From assembly GCA_020627525.1 (NCBI GenBank), contig JAHDGP010000068.1:1-14239 (forward strand): 14,239 nt of DNA, read 5' to 3'. Under the pieces are notes generated by a model. That model saw only the letters and a program-made list of their open reading frames with translations. It was not told where the DNA came from and made no database searches. Positions 6,366 through 13,469 of this stretch are shown here, one piece after another. Position 1 is the stretch's first letter, and every line of letters begins with the position of its first letter. This DNA is from Bacteroidota bacterium. GTDB lineage: Bacteria; Bacteroidota; Bacteroidia; Chitinophagales; UBA2359. The position numbers were made by a program, and so were the translations under genes.

Positions 6366-7928
6366 ATGGCAAGATTAACATCCTTTTCTAAAATATTAAT
6401 TGTAGTTGCAATAGTTGCAGTTTGTTACTTTCTATTGACAATGTTACGAAATCCAAAAATTCAAGATAAGGTAAGGAATGTAACTTCCTCCTCTTCTACG
6501 AGTTCAAATTCAAATAATTCAGGCACTTTAAAAGATGGCTACAAAGATGTTATTAACATTGGAGTAGTAACTTGGGGTGGTTATGCAGGTGGTCAATACT
6601 TTAATGAAGGCTTTGAAGCAAATACCGAGTCAAGGTTTTACAAAGACTACGGTTTTAAAGTAAATTTTGAGGTCTTAGATGATTTTGATACTTCCAGAGA
6701 TGCTTTTAAAAATGGCTCTATAGACTTGATGTGGGCAACGATAGATGCCTTTCCAACGGAAGTAGAAGGCTTGGCTCAATACCAACCACAAGTTGTTTTT
6801 CAGGCCGATTGGTCCAGAGGTGGTGATGCCATTGTTGTTCGTAGAGGTATTTCAAGAATCAGTGATCTTAAAGGCAAAAAAATAGCGGTAGCGCCAATGA
6901 CTCCCTCGCATTCATTTCTTATATGGTTGTTAGAGGCGAGCGATATGACAACAAAAGATGTAAAAATTGTTGAAGTGCCTAGTGCCATAGATGCAGCAGA
7001 TGCATTCAAGAGTAATACAGTAGATGCAGCCGTAGTTTGGAGCCCAGACGATGCCGATTGTGTGAGCAAAGTAGCTGGAGCAAGAGTTTTGGAAAGTACC
7101 AAAAATGCAACCCACATCATTGCAGATGTTTTTGTTGCTAAAAAAGAAATTGTAGAAAAACACAAAGCGCAATTAACAGACCTTTACGAAGGTTGGATGA
7201 TTGGTGCATCAGAATTGAATAATTCAGATGCTAATAAAAGAAAAGCAGCCAAAATATTGGCAGAAGGTTTAGACCAACCTGAAGACTTCTGTTACGATGC
7301 AATAAACAATGTGAGGTTGACAACACACGGTGACAATAAAAACTTTTTTGGTTTGAATTCAAGTTATACAGGTGTAACAGGAGAAGATTTATATAATAAA
7401 ATGAAAGTGAAATACAATGATCTTGGATTTAGTACTTCAGGTGCCAAAAGTTGGAGATTGCTTTCTACTAAAGACTTAGTAAACAAAACAAGCTTATCTG
7501 GTTCGGAACACAATTCTGAAATGCAAAAACAATTTACAAAAGCAGATGCATCAATCGTAAAAAAAGAATCACTATCATCTAAAAAAGTGAGTATCTCATT
7601 TAGAACAGGAGAATACCAATTAGATGAAAACTCTAAACAATTGATAGATGTTCAATTTACACCCATCGCTAAAGCATTCGCAAATGCACGTATCAGGATT
7701 GAAGGGAATACAGATAACGTAGGTGCTAAAGCATCAAATATATTGCTTTCTCAAAAGAGGGCTCAATCAGTTGCTGATTATTTGGTTAATGAACACAATA
7801 TGCCACAAAATAGATTCATTATTTTGGGTAATGGTCCTGATAAACCAATTCCAGGCTGTGAGAAAAATCAAAATGCTGATTGTAAAGCGAAGAACAGAAG
7901 AACAGACTTTGAATTGGTAACAGACTAA
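6366..7928 (+). CDS. membrane-anchored ABC substrate-binding protein fused to OmpA-type peptidoglycan-binding domain
   Basis: 520 residues. An N-terminal hydrophobic segment (9-26) without a lipobox looks like an uncleaved signal anchor. A Ser/Asn-rich linker follows (38-53), then a type 2 periplasmic binding domain of the NMT1/TauA/SsuA/NrtA kind (60 to about 370): NIGVVTWGGYAGG at the start, SIDLMWATIDAFP, DLKGKKIAVA (168-175), and VDAAVVWSPDDAD at the hinge. The C-terminus (408-518) is an OmpA-like domain: SFRTGEYQLDENS, GNTDNVG (447-453), LSQKRAQSV (461-469), NRRTDFEL. D450 and R465 have the 15-residue spacing of the Asp/Arg pair that binds diaminopimelate in known OmpA domains. The protein should thus be held by the inner membrane and by peptidoglycan at once, unlike ordinary free binding proteins. 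The permease and ATPase genes follow directly. The ligand cannot be read from the sequence; an organic anion such as a sulfonate would fit the family. Confidence 0.92.
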   Translation: MARLTSFSKILIVVAIVAVCYFLLTMLRNPKIQDKVRNVTSSSSTSSNSNNSGTLKDGYKDVINIGVVTWGGYAGGQYFNEGFEANTESRFYKDYGFKVNFEVLDDFDTSRDAFKNGSIDLMWATIDAFPTEVEGLAQYQPQVVFQADWSRGGDAIVVRRGISRISDLKGKKIAVAPMTPSHSFLIWLLEASDMTTKDVKIVEVPSAIDAADAFKSNTVDAAVVWSPDDADCVSKVAGARVLESTKNATHIIADVFVAKKEIVEKHKAQLTDLYEGWMIGASELNNSDANKRKAAKILAEGLDQPEDFCYDAINNVRLTTHGDNKNFFGLNSSYTGVTGEDLYNKMKVKYNDLGFSTSGAKSWRLLSTKDLVNKTSLSGSEHNSEMQKQFTKADASIVKKESLSSKKVSISFRTGEYQLDENSKQLIDVQFTPIAKAFANARIRIEGNTDNVGAKASNILLSQKRAQSVADYLVNEHNMPQNRFIILGNGPDKPIPGCEKNQNADCKAKNRRTDFELVTD

Positions 7929-8893
7929 TGAATTTTAAAAATTTATTTACACTAAGAGGAAAGTTAGACCTAAAAGAAAAAGTAGTTCTATCACTAATCG
8001 GAGCTTTAATCTTGATTGTGGCTTGGTTTGTATTTGCGGAGGTTCTATCAAGAAATGTAATCACTCAAAGCGATACTATTGAAGCGAGTTCTCTAGCAGA
8101 GGAAAACAGGATTTACTATGAAAGTGATTCCATGTTGGTTGCCAGCTACGATCTTTTGGAAGAAATGGAGGTGGAAGAACTGACAAGCTATGGCTTGACA
8201 AAAAACAAAGTTTATCCATTGTTGCCTTCACCACTTACAGTGTTGAAAGCATTTCCAGAACTGAACCGAGATGATGATGTAATTGGCAATACATTTTACT
8301 CGATTAAGCTCAATGTTTTAGGCTATTTACTGGCATTGCTTGTTTCCATTCCAATAGGTTTTCTACTCGGTTTGATTCCTTTGTTTAGAGGACTATTTAG
8401 CCAGATCGTGGAGTCTTACCGCTTTATCCCTCTAACTGCAGTAACAGGTATATTTATTATGTGGTTGGGCTTGGGAAGTCAAATGAAAGTCTCCTTTCTT
8501 GCCTTCGGAATCATTGTTTATCTGATACCTGTCGTCGTCCAACGGATTGACGAAGTACAGGATGTATATGTCAATACAGTTTTCACATTGGGAGCTACTT
8601 CTTGGCAAACCATTCGCACAGTCTATATGCCTTATGTGTTCTCTAAAATCATTGATGACATTAGAGTGCTTACTGCTATATCGTGGACCTATATCACCAT
8701 TGTTGAAATGCTAAACAGAGGAGGGGGAATTGGTGAATTGATATGGACAGCCAAAAGACAGAGTAGGATAGATAAGGCATTTGCCATCCTAATTATTATT
8801 GTAATTATTGGTTTATTGCAGGACAGGCTTTTTGTTTTTATTGATAAAATGCTGTTTCCACACAAGCACATTAATAAAGGAAGTAAAAATTAA
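7928..8893 (+). CDS. ABC transporter permease, SsuC/TauC/NrtB family
   Basis: 321 residues, an inner-membrane permease of the binding-protein-dependent type. TM1 lies at about 17-38. The typical PSPLTVLKAF motif comes at 101-110, followed by the core helices (about 128-150, 168-182, 186-205, 247-262, 285-305). The EAA loop that docks onto the ATPase is TLGATSWQTIRTVYMPYVF (220-238). Between TM1 and the PSP motif there is a roughly 55-60-residue hydrophilic, acidic segment (41-98, e.g. EEMEVEELTSYG), clearly longer than the short link usual in SsuC-like permeases; it would face the periplasm, where it could contact the peptidoglycan-anchored binding protein. The ATG overlaps the last base of the upstream stop (taATG), indicating coupled translation. 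Confidence 0.92.
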   Translation: MNFKNLFTLRGKLDLKEKVVLSLIGALILIVAWFVFAEVLSRNVITQSDTIEASSLAEENRIYYESDSMLVASYDLLEEMEVEELTSYGLTKNKVYPLLPSPLTVLKAFPELNRDDDVIGNTFYSIKLNVLGYLLALLVSIPIGFLLGLIPLFRGLFSQIVESYRFIPLTAVTGIFIMWLGLGSQMKVSFLAFGIIVYLIPVVVQRIDEVQDVYVNTVFTLGATSWQTIRTVYMPYVFSKIIDDIRVLTAISWTYITIVEMLNRGGGIGELIWTAKRQSRIDKAFAILIIIVIIGLLQDRLFVFIDKMLFPHKHINKGSKN

Positions 8894-8896
8894 ATA

Positions 8897-9706
8897 ATGG
8901 CATTAACTTTTAACGATAATCCAGATGCTGCCAATATTATAGAGTTGAAAGGCATTCGCCAAACTTATGACAATGGCAAAGTCCACATTCTTGAGAACCT
9001 CAATTTACTGATTGAGGACAAAGCCATGCAAGGACAATTTGCAGTAATTTTGGGAATGTCTGGTTGTGGAAAGTCAACACTACTTCGCTACATTGCAGGC
9101 TTGCAAAAACCAACCGCGGGGGAAGTGTTAGTTAAGGGAAAAGAAGTGAGTGGAGACAATAGAGTGAGTATGGTTTTTCAACAATACTCTTCTTTACCTT
9201 GGATGACTGTTTTGGATAATGTTGGATTGGGGCTTCGTTTCAAAGGTGTTTCTAAAACCGAAAGAGACGAAAAATCAATGGAGATGATTCAGTTGGTGGG
9301 ACTTGATGGACACGAGAAAAAATACGCTCAGTATCCCAACTTATCAGGTGGTCAATTGCAAAGAGTGGCCATTGCCCGAAGCCTTATGTCCAACCCTGAA
9401 ATTTTATTGATGGATGAACCATTTGGAGCTTTGGACATTAAAACAAGGCTACAAATGCAAGACTTGCTCATTGGTATTTGGGAAAAATTTAGTCCAACTA
9501 TTTTGTTTGTAACCCATGACATCCAAGAAGCTGTTTACCTGGGAGATGATATTTATATAATGAAACATGCTCCTTCCAGTTTTGTAAAGCACATTAAAGT
9601 TGATTTACCTTTTAATCGAACACGTCAAACCAAAAGACTAAAAAGGTTTGATGAATTGGTACACTTGGTAGAAGATTCCATGATGCAAATTGATTCTGAA
9701 GATTAA
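8897..9706 (+). CDS. ABC transporter ATP-binding protein, SsuB/TauB/NrtD family
   Basis: 269 residues with every motif of a working ABC ATPase: Walker A GMSGCGKST (53-61), Q-loop VFQQYSSLPWMTV (93-105), signature LSGGQLQRVAIAR (149-161), Walker B ILLMDEPFGALD (169-180), and the switch histidine in FVTHDIQEA (H207). The PWMTVLDNV run after the Q-loop is typical of the nitrate/sulfonate/taurine branch. It powers the permease encoded 3 bp upstream. The gene downstream starts 5 bp after the stop, so the AAA+ ATPase is in the same transcript. The C-terminal 40 residues are a short helical tail with basic residues (RTRQTKRLKRF) and no extra regulatory domain. Confidence 0.94.
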   Translation: MALTFNDNPDAANIIELKGIRQTYDNGKVHILENLNLLIEDKAMQGQFAVILGMSGCGKSTLLRYIAGLQKPTAGEVLVKGKEVSGDNRVSMVFQQYSSLPWMTVLDNVGLGLRFKGVSKTERDEKSMEMIQLVGLDGHEKKYAQYPNLSGGQLQRVAIARSLMSNPEILLMDEPFGALDIKTRLQMQDLLIGIWEKFSPTILFVTHDIQEAVYLGDDIYIMKHAPSSFVKHIKVDLPFNRTRQTKRLKRFDELVHLVEDSMMQIDSED

Positions 9707-9711
9707 CAATT

Positions 9712-11607
9712 ATGAACAGTAATAGACTTACCAAGCTTATCAATCAATTTTATTTGAGCCTAAGCCAGCAAAATAGGTATTTCTTTTTCAGAGGGCACTT
9801 GATAAATCCTTTAAAGATTTTGAAAATTTCCGCTGCATTTCCCAGCTTGAGAATCAGTGATGAAGATTTATTGTTAATATATTCTGAAAATAAGAGTTTG
9901 GATAAAATGGACTTTGTAATAGGGTCTGAATTCATTCACATTAAAAATGAGAAACTGCCTTTGGATTTTGAAGCGCTTAAGAATCCTTTCTTCTCAAAAT
10001 TTCCAAAAGAGCATCTTGAGTTGGTATTCATTTTTATAGAATCTTTATTGATAAATGAGAAAGAAGAGAAAAATACCTTTACTTCATTTACTGAAAAATT
10101 TAAAAATTTTGTAAACGAGAAAGAAGACAAAAAGGAAGCATTTGATATTGATTATGAGTTTATAAATATTTTGAAAGAAGAAGGCGAAAAGGTCGAGTTG
10201 TTGGCTGAAGATCTCAACAACAATAAGAAGTTTTCCAATGTCATTAATACCATTGTTCACAAGTCAGACGATGCGATAGTTTTCAAAGCAGAACATGTCA
10301 TTTTACAAGATGTTATAAAAATATTCAACTTGGTTTACCCACTTTCTGATAAAGAAAATACCGCTGCCAATTTGAAAATAAAATTCATTCTTGCTTTTTT
10401 ATTTGAAAAAATGCAAGGGAAGGATATGATTTCCTCTCTTTCATTAAAACGAATAAACAAGTTTGTCAAATCAGACAAGTTTGATGAAAATATAGAAGTT
10501 ATTAAAAATGCCAGTTTGTTTAATCTTGGCGATGATTATAAAAATGAGTTTTTGCTGCCTTCTATTCTTAAGAGATTAGAGAGTAAGAATTTTTCAAATG
10601 CCAATGCTTTTTTATACCGAATCGCATCTCTTATCACAAAAGCAGATGGTAATATTACAGATGAAGAAACAAAAGCTCTAAAAAGCATAAACGATAAACT
10701 ATCCAAACCCAAAGAATTTATAGAAGGCGTCGTTCAAACTGAAGTAGATGAAAATGAGACCTTAGAAGATGTAATGGAAGAACTAAATGAACTCATTGGT
10801 TTAGACAATATTAAAACTGCGGTAGAAGAACTTTCTAATTTCCTCAAAGTTCAGAAAATGAGGACAGCGCAAGGGCTGAAAAATGTCAACAACTCTTTGC
10901 ACTCCATATTTATGGGACCTCCAGGTACAGGCAAAACGACAGTCGCCAGAATTGTTTCCAAGATATACAGACACTTGGGCTATTTGAGTAAAGGACACCT
11001 TGTAGAAACAGACCGAACGGGTTTGGTTGCGGGCTATGTTGGGCAAACAGCCATAAAAGTGGAAGAGGTTGTAAATGCATCGCTGGATGGTGTTTTGTTT
11101 ATTGATGAAGCCTATGCATTGTCAAAGGGAAATAAAAAAGATTTTGGTAATGAAGCCATTGAAGTTTTATTGAAAAAGATGGAAGATCACAGAGATCAAC
11201 TTGTGGTAGTTGCTGCTGGTTATCCTGATGAAATGAAAGAATTTGTTCAGTCGAACCCAGGTTTGCAATCTCGCTTCAACAGATATTTTGATTTTGACCA
11301 TTACAAGCCTAAAGAATTGATGGCGATTTTTGAATTGTTTTGTAGGAAAAATGATTTTGTTCTTTTGGAAGATGCCAAAGATAAACTGCAATTCATTTTT
11401 GATAAGTTATATGAAAAACGACACAAAGGTTTTGGGAATGCAAGAGTTGCTAGAAATTTATTTGAAAAAATAATTGAACACCAAGCCAATCGAATAGTAA
11501 GCATCACACCCATTACCAAAGAGCTGCTTACAGGCTTGGCAGAAGAAGATATTCCACTAATAAATGCGACCGTTGAAAAGTATCTGAAATTTAAGGAGGT
11601 TGAATGA
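9712..11607 (+). CDS. TerB-like / CbxX-type AAA+ ATPase
   Basis: 631 residues, soluble. Residues 1-140 include a segment (DLLLIYSENKSLDKMDFVI, 52-70) that recalls the small PH-like sensor domains found beside TerB modules, only weakly. Residues about 298-332 carry the TerB hallmark, IASLITKADGNITDEETKAL, with the acidic pair D312/E319; TerB domains occur in tellurite and phage stress systems and bind metal or scaffold partners. Residues 355-610 are a CbxX/CfxQ-family AAA+ domain: Walker A GPPGTGKT (402-409), pore-loop-like RTGLVAGYVGQT (435-446), Walker B VLFIDEA (461-467), arginine-finger region LQSRFNRYF (518-526), and sensor 2 region GFGNARVARN (573-582). Relatives of this fold remodel proteins, for example Rubisco activase CbbX and EccA of type VII secretion. 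It probably remodels the coiled-coil proteins or the transporter of this block, with ATP hydrolysis in the cytoplasm. Confidence 0.88.
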   Translation: MNSNRLTKLINQFYLSLSQQNRYFFFRGHLINPLKILKISAAFPSLRISDEDLLLIYSENKSLDKMDFVIGSEFIHIKNEKLPLDFEALKNPFFSKFPKEHLELVFIFIESLLINEKEEKNTFTSFTEKFKNFVNEKEDKKEAFDIDYEFINILKEEGEKVELLAEDLNNNKKFSNVINTIVHKSDDAIVFKAEHVILQDVIKIFNLVYPLSDKENTAANLKIKFILAFLFEKMQGKDMISSLSLKRINKFVKSDKFDENIEVIKNASLFNLGDDYKNEFLLPSILKRLESKNFSNANAFLYRIASLITKADGNITDEETKALKSINDKLSKPKEFIEGVVQTEVDENETLEDVMEELNELIGLDNIKTAVEELSNFLKVQKMRTAQGLKNVNNSLHSIFMGPPGTGKTTVARIVSKIYRHLGYLSKGHLVETDRTGLVAGYVGQTAIKVEEVVNASLDGVLFIDEAYALSKGNKKDFGNEAIEVLLKKMEDHRDQLVVVAAGYPDEMKEFVQSNPGLQSRFNRYFDFDHYKPKELMAIFELFCRKNDFVLLEDAKDKLQFIFDKLYEKRHKGFGNARVARNLFEKIIEHQANRIVSITPITKELLTGLAEEDIPLINATVEKYLKFKEVE

Positions 11608-12113
11608 AGCTAAACATTCTACTACAAAAAATCAGATCATTTGATCAAATTATGACTAAGGATAATAAAGAAAATTACCCTGAAGTTATAGACATAAATG
11701 CTGATGATTGGATAGAGCAGGCAAAAATGCAAATGACGAAATTTCAGGAAACACATTTTGAAATAATAACAGAAGCAAGTAAAGATATTTTAAACAACTT
11801 TGATAAGTTTACAGAAGAAGAAAGAAAAACAATTTTAGACGAAGTTGCCAATACTAAACATTTGCATCATTATTTACAAGTTCCAGCAGACGAAAAAGAA
11901 TATTACAAGTATTCATTTTTGTTAATCATCGTAAAAAATTTAGGCTTGGATAGTAGAGATACCTATTTGGAATTAAACGAATTGGTAAACGATGCTGAAA
12001 AAAATAACATTGATTACAAAGCAATAGTCAATGAGTTAATTCCACTAGCAGACGATAATGATAAACACGGAATGGGTTCCATCAAAGAGCTATTTCAAGG
12101 AATTGTTTCTTGA
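11604..12113 (+). CDS. small helical protein of unknown function, last gene of the ABC-AAA+ block
   Basis: 169 residues, no signal peptide or membrane segment, rich in Asp, Glu, Asn and Lys and predicted to be mostly helical (for example FTEEERKTILDEVANTKHLH and DTYLELNELVNDAEKNN). I recognise no domain. Its ATG overlaps the stop of the AAA+ gene by four bases (ATGA), a sign of coupled translation and close partnership, so it is best seen as an adaptor or cofactor of that ATPase. An alternative in-frame ATG at codon 17 (IMTKDNKEN) would give a protein about 16 residues shorter, but the overlap argues for the upstream start. The next gene begins only 12 bp after the stop but belongs to the SUKH family and may be an independent arrival. 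Confidence 0.75.
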   Translation: MKLNILLQKIRSFDQIMTKDNKENYPEVIDINADDWIEQAKMQMTKFQETHFEIITEASKDILNNFDKFTEEERKTILDEVANTKHLHHYLQVPADEKEYYKYSFLLIIVKNLGLDSRDTYLELNELVNDAEKNNIDYKAIVNELIPLADDNDKHGMGSIKELFQGIVS

Positions 12114-12125
12114 TAATATTGATAA

Positions 12126-12653
12126 ATGAAATCTGACAATTTTATTAAAATATTGACTGACAATGGTTGGGGTTTTAAAGCGAGTAATAGTAAGATAACT
12201 ATTACGGAAACGAATGACATCAAAAAGAAACTTGATAAAGTACCAAATGAATTTTTAGAGTTTATTTCTTCTTTTGATGAATTAACGAGTGCTGAAAATA
12301 ATGTTTGGTTTGTTTCAATCAAAGATTATTACAAAGAACAAAATGAGGATGGATTTTCTTGGAATGAATTTGAACTTCAGAGCCTAGAAGCTGCTGAAGA
12401 TGACAAAGAGCTACTTGAGTCAATCAATTCCTATTGGAACAATCATCTACCTTTTATGATGAGCGTTAAAAACGAATATGCCTATGTTGCAATAGTTTTG
12501 AGCGGAGATAAAAAAGGTAGCATTGTTGTTGGAAATGAACCAGAGTACGAAGAAAGTATTATAGTCGCGAATTCCTTATCTGAATTTTTTGGGAAATATT
12601 CTTCGCATATTTTAAACAAATCAGAAAGTAATGTTTTTAGAAGTTTTGTTTAA
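12126..12653 (+). CDS. SUKH-family (SMI1/KNR4-like) protein, probable immunity protein
   Basis: 175 residues, cytoplasmic. The layout follows the SMI1/KNR4 (SUKH) fold: an early helix with VPNEFLEFISSF (39-50), a WFVSIKDYY strand-turn (61-69), the central HLPFMMSVKNEYAYVAIVL (107-125), then GDKKGSIVVGNEPEYEES (127-144), and a closing IVANSLSEFFGKY (146-158). SUKH proteins neutralise polymorphic toxins by binding them; some serve general scaffold roles. No toxin gene lies next to it in this window, so it may be an orphan immunity gene, or the block upstream may use it. It starts 12 bp after the helical protein and may be read from the same transcript. It is clearly different from the SUKH-3 type at the start of the window. 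Confidence 0.78.
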   Translation: MKSDNFIKILTDNGWGFKASNSKITITETNDIKKKLDKVPNEFLEFISSFDELTSAENNVWFVSIKDYYKEQNEDGFSWNEFELQSLEAAEDDKELLESINSYWNNHLPFMMSVKNEYAYVAIVLSGDKKGSIVVGNEPEYEESIIVANSLSEFFGKYSSHILNKSESNVFRSFV

Positions 12654-12657
12654 CTTA

Positions 12658-12830
12658 GGGATGCAGCATAAATAAGTGTCCGATTTTGAGCCGCGGCGGC
12701 GGACCGCAAAAAGATTTTTTAAAATAAGAGGCAGAAAACGTAGTCCTAGCAGGGCTATGGCGAGGCTTTCTAACGAATTATTTTGAAAAATATTGACGAT
12801 GAAAACAGACAGTTATTAATGCTGTATCCC
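12658..12830. mobile_element. MITE-like palindromic element, 173 bp, non-coding
   Basis: The ends form terminal inverted repeats: gggatgcagcataaataa (12658-12675) and the complement of ttattaatgctgtatccc (12813-12830) agree at 16 of 18 bases, and the match carries on with gaps to about 28 bases (gtgtccgatttt against ctgtctgtttt). A second nested pair, attttttaaaataa at about 12714-12727 with ttattttgaaaaat near 12778-12791, and a central hairpin tagtcctagcagggcta (12741-12757, seven-base stem with one wobble) let the whole element fold into one long stem. It has no ORF. One arm holds a very GC-rich pocket, gccgcggcggcggaccgc (12690-12707), foreign to the AT-rich surroundings. No clear target-site duplication is seen. 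This fits a miniature inverted-repeat transposable element or a REP-like repeat between two SUKH genes. Confidence 0.65.
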
Positions 12831-12856
12831 ATAGAAATGCAATAAAATAATTAGAA

Positions 12857-13363
12857 ATGTTTGAGGTGAATATTGGACATGAATTGGAAAAACTAACTGC
12901 TAGACAAAACCCAATTAAGAAGACCGTTAAAATTCTTATTGACGATCCAACTTACTTGAGTATTATTACAAAGTTCAAAACCAGTGAAATTACAACTGAC
13001 TTTATATTGTTAGACTACGAAAAATGCTTAAACCGAAATGATTACTTAAAAAAGCACTACAATAAAATTTTATCTCAATTTTGGATGATTGCAGAAACTG
13101 GTCAAGGTGATGAGTGGTTTATTAGTATAGATAATAAATTAGTGTATTTCTATGATCATAATTTGGGAGAATATACCGAGGAAAATTTCACTACCCTTGA
13201 TGTTGTATTTGTAGATTTTCTAAAGTTAAATTTCTTGATAAAAGAACTGGAAGATTTAATAGAAAAGGATTTTGATAAAGATACTTTAAAAGAAAAATTT
13301 ATTAAATCTGTCAATGAAATTGAAGGAGGTTTATATGAAAAATATCCCTACAAGTATTTCTGA
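12857..13363 (+). CDS. second SUKH-like protein, probable immunity protein
   Basis: 168 residues, cytoplasmic, without signal or TM. The middle shows a SUKH-type strand series: FWMIAETGQGDEWFISID (75-92), KLVYFYDHNLGEYTEENF (94-111), then DVVFVDFLKLNFLIKELEDL (115-134). The combination aeTGqGDeWfi, then a DH, then a hydrophobic helix is common in SMI1/KNR4 proteins. The N-terminal half (1-70) does not match well, so the exact SUKH subtype is uncertain, and its sequence is unlike the SUKH gene on the other side of the 173-bp element. The ATG is 26 bp after that element's right end, so the element may supply its promoter or leader. No toxin partner is visible nearby. Confidence 0.65.
   Translation: MFEVNIGHELEKLTARQNPIKKTVKILIDDPTYLSIITKFKTSEITTDFILLDYEKCLNRNDYLKKHYNKILSQFWMIAETGQGDEWFISIDNKLVYFYDHNLGEYTEENFTTLDVVFVDFLKLNFLIKELEDLIEKDFDKDTLKEKFIKSVNEIEGGLYEKYPYKYF
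13324..13329 (+). promoter_or_regulatory. AGGAGG motif ahead of the 44-codon ORF
   Basis: A perfect AGGAGG ends five bases before the ATG at 13335. Strong Shine-Dalgarno sequences are rare before Bacteroidota genes, so it stands out, but it also lies inside the SUKH-like gene, where it encodes Glu-Gly-Gly, and may be a coincidence. Confidence 0.25.
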
Positions 13364-13469
13364 TTCAAAGAAGGACATTAGCAAAGCAGAGGGAATTCGA
13401 AAACTTTATTTTAGATTGAAAAAAAAGAAAATCAAAAGAAGAATAAACTTAAAACTGTCAAATGCATAA
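13335..13469 (+). CDS. 44-codon basic ORF overlapping both neighbours
   Basis: MKNIPTSISDSKKDISKAE followed by a very basic tail (LKKKKIKRRINLKL), 44 residues. It starts inside the end of the SUKH-like gene in the +1 frame and its stop overlaps the ATG of the downstream lipoprotein gene by eight bases, an arrangement that would couple translation across all three genes. It has an AGGAGG at good spacing. Against it: no family, low complexity, and codon content that could arise by chance in AT-rich DNA. It could be a leader peptide for the lipoprotein or nothing. Confidence 0.3.
   Translation: MKNIPTSISDSKKDISKAEGIRKLYFRLKKKKIKRRINLKLSNA

Noticed and set aside
6800..7172. Two - strand frames (121 and 80 codons) inside the binding-protein gene
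   Set aside because: Shadows of a well-supported gene with clear domain motifs on the + strand.
6366..8893. Naming the ABC system as a taurine, nitrate or sulfonate transporter
   Set aside because: Family level only; ligand-contact residues cannot be assigned by eye and the wall-anchored receptor argues against routine uptake.
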